A stretch of DNA of 64,000 bases, from NCBI RefSeq assembly GCF_014648695.1, contig NZ_BMRP01000009.1, forward strand, positions 157,554-221,553. Reading direction: 5' to 3'. Both the position numbers and the translations under genes were made by a program. The notes under the pieces are model-generated. The model saw only the letters and a program-made list of their open reading frames with translations. It did no database searches and was not told where the DNA came from. Shown piece by piece: positions 58,754-64,000 of the stretch. Source of the stretch: Streptomyces albospinus (GTDB lineage: Bacteria; Actinomycetota; Actinomycetes; Streptomycetales; Streptomycetaceae). The stretch's first letter is position 1, and each line of letters starts with the position of its first letter.

Positions 58754-59515
58754 TCAGATCCCAACGGTGGAGCTTTGCGTCCAGCTCTGGAGCTCGGACA
58801 TCAGGCTGTCCCAGACGCCGGTGACGAGGAGGATGCCGAGGGCGACCATCATGCCGCCGCCGATCCGCATGACCCACACGTAGTGCCGCTTGACCCAGCC
58901 GAACGCCCCGAGCACCCGGCGGAAGGCGAGCGCCACGGCGATGAACGGCAGGCCCAGCCCCAGACAGTAGGCGACGGTCAGCAGGGCACCGCGGACGGCG
59001 CTGGCCTGGTAGAGGGAGAGGGTGTTGACGGCGGTGAGGGTGGGGCCCAGGCACGGGGTCCAGCCGACGCCGAAGAGCATCCCGATCACCGGCGCGCCGG
59101 CCAGTCCCATGGCGGGCTTCTTGTGGAAGCGCAGTTCGCGCTGGCCGAAGCGTTTGAGCACGCCCGCGAAGGCCAGCCCGAGCAGGATCATCAGCACGCC
59201 GAGGACGCGCGAGATGGTGTCCTTGTAGTTCTGGAGGTTCTGCCCGAAGAACCCGAAGAGGGCGCCGGTGGAGACGAAGACGGCGGTGAAGCCGAGGACG
59301 AAGAGGGAGGCGCCGGCCAGCATCCGGCCGCGCCGGGCCTCCGCCAGGTCGGTGCCGGTGACGCCGGTGACGTACGACATGTAGCCCGGGACCAGCGGCA
59401 GGACGCAGGGGGAGAAGAACGAGACCAGTCCGGCGAAGAGGGCGACGGGCACCGCGGCGAGCAGCGCGCCGGAGAGGACGGTCTGGCTCTGCGCGGTGGC
59501 GGCGAGCGCGATCAC
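58754..59515 (-). CDS. ccdA: thiol:disulfide transporter CcdA
   Basis: A 253-residue six-helix DsbD-beta-like protein that carries reducing equivalents across the membrane for haem attachment. The two Cys-containing signatures are FFSPCVLPLVPGY and GVGWTPCLGPTL. GTG start four bases before the TlpA gene stop; ResB follows immediately. Length is typical. Confidence 0.94.
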   Translation of the reverse strand: MIALAATAQSQTVLSGALLAAVPVALFAGLVSFFSPCVLPLVPGYMSYVTGVTGTDLAEARRGRMLAGASLFVLGFTAVFVSTGALFGFFGQNLQNYKDTISRVLGVLMILLGLAFAGVLKRFGQRELRFHKKPAMGLAGAPVIGMLFGVGWTPCLGPTLTAVNTLSLYQASAVRGALLTVAYCLGLGLPFIAVALAFRRVLGAFGWVKRHYVWVMRIGGGMMVALGILLVTGVWDSLMSELQSWTQSSTVGI

Positions 59516-59519
59516 GCGA

Positions 59520-60134
59520 TCACTTCTCGGCGATCAGCGGGTCGACCATCTTGCGCAGGTCGTCCTCGGCGAGCGGGCCGATCGAGCGGGCGGCGATCCG
59601 GCCGTGCTTGTCGATGGCGATCGTGGAGGGGATGGACTGCGGGTTGAGGCTGCCCTTGGGGAAGCGCAGCATCAGCCGGCCGGTCGGGTCGAACAGGCTC
59701 GGGTACGGCACCTGGTGCTGTTCCTCGAACTGGTTGGCCTGCGACTTCTCGGAGTCGCGGGTGTTGATCCCGATGAACTGGACGCCCTTGTCCTTGGTGT
59801 CGTTCGCGACCTTGGCGAAGTTCGGGGCCTCGGCGATGCAGGGCCCGCACCACGACCCCCAGACGTTGATGATGACGACCTTGCCCTTGTAGTCGGCCAC
59901 GTCCAGCTTCTTGCCGGTGGTGGTCTCGCCGGACAGGTCGGGCGCCGGCTGCCGCTCGTCGGGCTTGACGGTGTCGACGCCGTTCTTGCCCTGGACGAAC
60001 CGGGTCTGCGCCGAGCCGCCGGAGGCGCCGTCCCCGCAGGCGCTCAGCGTCAGCGAGGCCACCGCGGCTCCTGCGGCGAGCAGGGCGAGACGGCGCCGGC
60101 TCGTGAGGCGGCGGGGGGCGCGGCTGTCACACAT
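59520..60134 (-). CDS. TlpA/ResA-like thioredoxin lipoprotein
   Basis: A 204-residue membrane-anchored thioredoxin-fold reductase. Lipobox LSAC with lipidated Cys33, and the redox motif WCGPC (95-99) in INVWGSWCGPCIAEAP. It would keep apocytochrome c CXXCH cysteines reduced using electrons from CcdA. ATG 60134 fits the signal peptide (RRRLALLAAGAAVASLTLSA). First gene of the cytochrome c maturation operon. Confidence 0.93.
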   Translation of the reverse strand: MCDSRAPRRLTSRRRLALLAAGAAVASLTLSACGDGASGGSAQTRFVQGKNGVDTVKPDERQPAPDLSGETTTGKKLDVADYKGKVVIINVWGSWCGPCIAEAPNFAKVANDTKDKGVQFIGINTRDSEKSQANQFEEQHQVPYPSLFDPTGRLMLRFPKGSLNPQSIPSTIAIDKHGRIAARSIGPLAEDDLRKMVDPLIAEK

Positions 60135-60195
60135 GTGAAAAGTTTCGCATGGGCTGATTCCGGATCTTCCGCGCCCCCCTCGCACCGCCGCGCCC

Positions 60196-61491
60196 TCACC
60201 AAACAGGCATGTCAGGCGGGTCCCGAGGGTCGCTGCCGGCCCCTCCCGGCGCGGCTTGCGAGACTCCGATCTCGGACAGCGACAGATACGTCCTCCAGCC
60301 GCCGTCCGGCTCCTCGCCGACGCCGATCTGCTGGAGCTTGCGGACTATTCGGGGGTCCTGGGCGTCTATCCAGTCGGTGAACTGCCGGAAGGACACCAGC
60401 CGGACGTCCTTGTTCCGCTCGTTGGCTATGTGCTTGAGCGCTTCCTCGACGGCGTCCATGTAGATGCCGCCGTTCCACTCCTCGAAGTGGTTGCCGATGA
60501 AGAACGGCGCGCGATTGGTCTCGTAGGCCCGGCGGAATCCGGAGATATACGCGTCGGTGGCCTGCTGGCGCCAGCCCGGGTAGTTGGCCGGCGGTGCCTT
60601 GGTGGAATTCTTCGACTGGTTGAAGAGGATGTTGTAGTCCATCGAGAGCACCTCGAAAGGGTGACCGGGGAACGGTATCTGCTGGAGCGGGAAGTCCCAG
60701 ATCCCGTGCTTCTTCCTGGGCCACATCTGGAGGCCGCCGGGGGAACTCGCGTCATAGCGCCAGCCCAGTTCCCGGACGATGGGCAGCAGGTTTTCCTGGC
60801 CGAGCAGGCAGGGCGTACGGCCGCCGACCAATTCCTTGCGGTAGTCGAAGGGCAGCGGTTCCGCCTCCGCAAAGCCGGTGTGGGTACGCCACTTGGTGAC
60901 GAATTGCACCGCCTGGTCTATCTCGGATTGCCAGTGCTCGGGCGTCCAGTGCTTGACGCTGCCGCCGCCGGAGCAGAAGTGGCCGTTGAAGTGGGTGCCG
61001 ACCTCGTGGCCGTCCAGCCATGCCGCGCGCACATTGGTCAGGGTTTCCCTGATGTGCGTATCGCTGAGATAACCGATGGCGGAGGCGCCCGGCTCGTTGT
61101 TCGGCGGGAGATAGAGGTGCTTCTTCTCCTCGGGCAGCAGATACAGCCCGGAGAGGAAGAAGGTCATGGACGCGCCGTGGTCCTTGGCGAGCTTCCGGAA
61201 CCGGGGGAAGAGGCCGTTGCCGACCTCTCCCGCCCCGTCCCAGGAGAAGATGACGAACTGCGGCGGGGTCTGGCCGGGCTCCAGCCGCTCGGGCGCGCCG
61301 GGCTGATGGGGCTGCTCCCCGTAATTCGCCGTCGAACCGTCGCCGATGAGGTTCGGACGCGCCTGCACCGAGTTCTCCACCCGCTGCTTCTCCAGCCCAC
61401 CCCGGCCGGCGGACGAGCACCCGGCGACGCCCAGTGCCGCGGCTGCTCCCACTCCCATCCCCAGCAAGCCCCGCCGACTTATCGCGCCCAT
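60196..61491 (-). CDS. secreted lipoprotein with NodB-type polysaccharide deacetylase domain
   Basis: A 431-residue protein with a twin-arginine-like and lipobox N-terminus (SRRGLLGMGVG...GVAGCSS). The NodB homology region shows the first Asp in FSWDGAGEVG and the metal-binding HEVGTHFNGHF. FDYRKELVGGRTPCLLGQE and SMDYNILF follow. The enzyme class removes N- or O-acetyl groups from glycans; the substrate here is unknown. ATG 61491 chosen for the signal peptide with GGGGA upstream. It precedes the cytochrome c genes on the same strand. Confidence 0.85.
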   Translation of the reverse strand: MGAISRRGLLGMGVGAAAALGVAGCSSAGRGGLEKQRVENSVQARPNLIGDGSTANYGEQPHQPGAPERLEPGQTPPQFVIFSWDGAGEVGNGLFPRFRKLAKDHGASMTFFLSGLYLLPEEKKHLYLPPNNEPGASAIGYLSDTHIRETLTNVRAAWLDGHEVGTHFNGHFCSGGGSVKHWTPEHWQSEIDQAVQFVTKWRTHTGFAEAEPLPFDYRKELVGGRTPCLLGQENLLPIVRELGWRYDASSPGGLQMWPRKKHGIWDFPLQQIPFPGHPFEVLSMDYNILFNQSKNSTKAPPANYPGWRQQATDAYISGFRRAYETNRAPFFIGNHFEEWNGGIYMDAVEEALKHIANERNKDVRLVSFRQFTDWIDAQDPRIVRKLQQIGVGEEPDGGWRTYLSLSEIGVSQAAPGGAGSDPRDPPDMPVW

Positions 61492-61637
61492 ACCGTCGTC
61501 CCCATCCGTGCTCGACGAACCCAATACCCATATAAACGGACATCGGTGTAGAGAGCATGTCGGGGGGTGAGGATCCGCGCTAATCGCTCACACTTTTCAT
61601 TTCTGCCGAATATGACATTCCGCCATATGACGTCTTT

Positions 61638-62318
61638 TCAGGCCCCAAAAGCCTTGGCCTTCCCCTTGACGGGTTTGGCGCCGGCCAGGAGGTGGGAGGG
61701 AACCAGGTCGCGCGCCGGCTCGCTGTACCCCACCGAGATGATCTTGTCGCCGTGGAACGTGAACGACGTCAGCGAGGCGAGCGTGCACTGCCGCTTCCGC
61801 GGGTCGTGCCACAGCCGGCGCCGCTCGGCGAAGCTGCGGACGATCCAGATCGGCAGCTGATGGCTGACCGCCACCGCCTCGTGCCCGCGGGCCGCGTCCC
61901 GCGCCGCACCGAGCGCCGCCATCATCCGGACGACCTGCTCGATGTACGGCTCGCCCCACGACGGCCGGAACGGATTCGTCAGGTACTTCCAGTTGCCCGG
62001 CTTCTTCAGCGCGCCGTCGCCCACCCCGAAGGTCTTGCCCTCGAAGACGTTGGCCGCCTCGATCAGCCGCTCGTCGGTCGTCGTCGCCAGCCCGTGCAGC
62101 CCGGCGATCGGCGCCGCCGTCTCCTGCGCGCGCTCCAGCGGCGAGGCCACCACATGGGTGATGTCCCGCTCCGCGAGGTGCTCGGCGACCCGGTCGGCCA
62201 TCTTCCGCCCCAGGTCGGAGAGGTGGTAGCCGGGCCGGCGCCCGTAGAGCACACCCTCGGGGTTGTGCACCTCGCCGTGCCGCATCAGATGCACGACGGT
62301 GATGTCCTGGCTGCTCAT
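61638..62318 (-). CDS. histidine phosphatase (phosphoglycerate mutase-like) family protein
   Basis: A 226-residue phosphatase. The phospho-acceptor His14 lies in LMRHGEVHN; YHLSDLGRKMA, ASPLERAQETA and the second His in AVSHQLPIWIV complete the active site. Substrate unknown. Alternative starts are ATG 62327 and GTG 62348; the last overlaps the hemL stop as GTGA. ATG 62318 has GGGAGA nine bases upstream. It is co-directional with and adjacent to hemL, so likely in one transcript. Confidence 0.9.
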   Translation of the reverse strand: MSSQDITVVHLMRHGEVHNPEGVLYGRRPGYHLSDLGRKMADRVAEHLAERDITHVVASPLERAQETAAPIAGLHGLATTTDERLIEAANVFEGKTFGVGDGALKKPGNWKYLTNPFRPSWGEPYIEQVVRMMAALGAARDAARGHEAVAVSHQLPIWIVRSFAERRRLWHDPRKRQCTLASLTSFTFHGDKIISVGYSEPARDLVPSHLLAGAKPVKGKAKAFGA

Positions 62319-62344
62319 GTCACCCATCTCCCGGTCCGCCCCCC

Positions 62345-63652
62345 TCACGCCGTCGCCTCGGCCGCGGCCCGCGCGGCGGCCGGCAGCGCGGCGGCGATCC
62401 GCTCGACGGCCGCGGCGTCGTGCGCGGTCGACACGAACCAGGACTCGAACGCGGACGGCGGGAGGTAGACGCCCTGCGCCAGCATCGAGTGGAAGAAGGC
62501 GGTGAAGCGGAACGACTCCTGCCGCTTGGCCGCCTCGTAGTCGGTGACCTCGGCATCCGCGAAGAAGACCGAGAACATGTTCCCGGCGACCTGGAGCCGG
62601 TGCGCCACGCCCTCCTTGGCCAGCGCCGCGGTGACCAGGCCCCGCACCTCCGCCGAGACCGCGTCGACCTTCTCGTACGCGGCGTCGTCCAGCAGCCGCA
62701 GCTGCGCCACACCCGCGGCGGTGGCGATCGGGTTCCCGGACAGGGTGCCCGCCTGGTAGACGGGTCCGGCCGGCGCCAGATGCGCCATCACCTCGGCGCG
62801 CCCGCCGAACGCCGCGGCCGGGAAGCCGCCACCCATGACCTTCCCGAAGGTCATCAGATCCGGACGAACTCCATCAATTCCATACCAGCCGGCCTTGCTG
62901 ACCCGGAAGCCGGTCATGACCTCGTCGGAGATGTAGAGCGCGCCGTTCTCGGAGCAGAGGTCCGCAAGGCCCTGGTTGAAGCCGGGCAGCGGCGGCACGA
63001 CGCCCATGTTGCCCGGCGACGCCTCGGTGATGACACAGGCGATCTCGCCCGGGTGCGCGGCGAACGCGGCGCGCACCGCCTCGATGTCGTTGTACGGCAG
63101 CACGATGGTGTCGCCGGCCTGTGCGCCGGTCACACCGGGGGTGTCCGGCAGCCCGAAGGTCGCCACACCCGAACCGGCCGCGGCCAGCAGCGCGTCGACG
63201 TGCCCGTGGTAGCAGCCGGCGAACTTGACCACCTTCGCCCGGCCGGTGAACCCGCGCGCCAGCCGGATCGCCGACATCGTCGCCTCGGTGCCGCTGGAGA
63301 CCAGCCGCACCTGCTCGACCGGCGCGATCCGCGCCACGATCTCCTCGGCCAGCTCGACCTCGCCGGCGCCGGGCGTCCCGAAGGACGTACCGCGGGCGAC
63401 CGCCTCCTGGACCGCGGCGATCACCTCGGGGTTCGAGTGGCCGAGGATCATCGGTCCCCACGAGCACACCAGGTCGACATACTCCCGACCATCGGCATCG
63501 GTGAGGTACGGACCGGTACCGGACACCATGAACCGGGGCGTACCGCCCACGGCCCGGAACGCCCGCACCGGAGAATTCACGCCGCCCGGCGTCACGACGG
63601 ACGCGCGGTCGAACAGCGACTGCGAAACAGGGGCTTCATACGGAAAAGACAC
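62345..63652 (-). CDS. hemL: glutamate-1-semialdehyde 2,1-aminomutase
   Basis: A 435-residue PLP enzyme converting glutamate-1-semialdehyde to 5-aminolevulinate, the tetrapyrrole precursor. Signatures: TPGGVNSPVRAFRAVGGTP, VSSGTEATMSAIRLARG, KFAGCYHGHVDALLAAAGSG and the PLP-lysine segment LMTFGKVMGGGFPAAAFGG at about residue 270. GTG 63652 (MSFPYEAPVSQ) is the conserved start; the frame is open further upstream without homology. Supplies haem for the cytochromes whose maturation genes lie next door. Confidence 0.96.
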   Translation of the reverse strand: MSFPYEAPVSQSLFDRASVVTPGGVNSPVRAFRAVGGTPRFMVSGTGPYLTDADGREYVDLVCSWGPMILGHSNPEVIAAVQEAVARGTSFGTPGAGEVELAEEIVARIAPVEQVRLVSSGTEATMSAIRLARGFTGRAKVVKFAGCYHGHVDALLAAAGSGVATFGLPDTPGVTGAQAGDTIVLPYNDIEAVRAAFAAHPGEIACVITEASPGNMGVVPPLPGFNQGLADLCSENGALYISDEVMTGFRVSKAGWYGIDGVRPDLMTFGKVMGGGFPAAAFGGRAEVMAHLAPAGPVYQAGTLSGNPIATAAGVAQLRLLDDAAYEKVDAVSAEVRGLVTAALAKEGVAHRLQVAGNMFSVFFADAEVTDYEAAKRQESFRFTAFFHSMLAQGVYLPPSAFESWFVSTAHDAAAVERIAAALPAAARAAAEATA

Positions 63653-64000
63653 AGTGATCCTGACCTGCACAAACGGTGGGAGGGCGGCGGCGCGCGGACA
63701 CGGCCCGGCGGACAAGGGTGCGGGAATCCACGCGCGGACGCCGTTCGGCACCGCTTGATTCCCTCTTGGTTTCTTTTTCGTTCCTCTCGCTCACGACCGG
63801 GCGTCAGCCCCCGCGCGTCTGCGAAACTGGGGCGTCGTACGAGTAAGTCACGCAAGCAATGGTCTCAGAGGCGCACGGGGGCGTGCGGCCGGGCGTTTCA
63901 CGCGCCGGTGACGGGGGAGGTCTCTGAGACGATGATCGGGTTGCGCGGCTGGGGCTGCGAGTGGTCGGGTGGAGATATGCATCGCGGTGGCGAACTGGGC
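63653..64000. other. upstream region of hemL and possible start of a plus-strand gene
   Basis: About 350 bases with no complete gene. A plus-strand ATG at 63990 behind GGTGGAGAT would read MHRGGELG to the window edge, the possible beginning of a gene cut by the boundary. Otherwise only the hemL promoter region is expected here. Confidence 0.3.

Overview
The window is a chromosomal segment of a high-GC actinobacterium, almost certainly a Streptomyces. The evidence is the very high G+C, frequent GTG and TTG starts, GTGA/ATGA overlaps between operon genes, a complete 14-gene nuo operon, futalosine-type menaquinone genes, DUF397/HTH-DUF5753 proteins, and twin-arginine and Ser/Ala-rich secreted proteins. 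No rRNA, tRNA, CRISPR array or intact transposon was recognised. It looks like ordinary core chromosome with a few small accessory patches.

Layout. (1) 28-16184, minus strand: nuoA-nuoN (respiratory complex I) in canonical order, preceded by a near-perfect Rex (NADH/NAD+ sensor) operator at 16265-16280. (2) 16953-24924: NlpC/P60 hydrolase, a secreted RelA/SpoT-fold nucleotide pyrophosphokinase, an alpha/beta hydrolase, a carboxymuconolactone-decarboxylase-type protein, a geranylgeranyl-reductase-type flavoprotein, a D-Ala-D-Ala carboxypeptidase and the menaquinone methyltransferase. (3) 24925-33063: a gene-poor, repeat-rich stretch, an imidazolonepropionase-like protein, mqnC, a membrane Ser/Thr kinase, a membrane-anchored esterase and mqnA. 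(4) 33314-42451: cold-shock protein, small zinc-ribbon proteins, a whiJ/abaA-type regulatory cluster, an acyl-CoA synthetase, a TetR regulator, a second alpha/beta hydrolase, an ISL3-type transposase scrap and two small orphan genes. (5) 42591-52077: a DAACS-family transporter behind a Cys-rich leader peptide, then mqnE, an Lrp/AsnC regulator, the UbiX, MqnP and UbiD genes, a rhomboid protease and a CopG/PIN-type toxin-antitoxin pair. (6) 52165-63652: small membrane protein, cytosine-deaminase-like enzyme, DUF4291 protein, a Tat-exported phosphoesterase behind a PHO-box-like motif, the cytochrome c maturation set (ccsB, resB, ccdA, tlpA), a secreted NodB-type deacetylase, a histidine phosphatase and hemL.

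Biological theme. Much of the window serves respiration: complex I, most of the futalosine menaquinone pathway (mqnA, C, E, P, the UbiD/UbiX pair and menG; mqnB and mqnD are absent), a candidate menaquinone side-chain reductase, cytochrome c maturation and the second committed enzyme of haem synthesis.

The most unusual signals are non-coding or structural. Many intergenic regions hold tandem minisatellites of different unit lengths, especially 19.8-27.1 kb. Two coding sequences (nuoC and the 40532 hydrolase) carry in-frame palindromic REP-like insertions. The acyl-CoA synthetase has a G7 tract that appears to break its natural start. A putative Cys-rich attenuation peptide precedes a DAACS transporter. 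A 17-bp motif is shared by a TetR gene and the acyl-CoA synthetase/secreted-protein promoter region.
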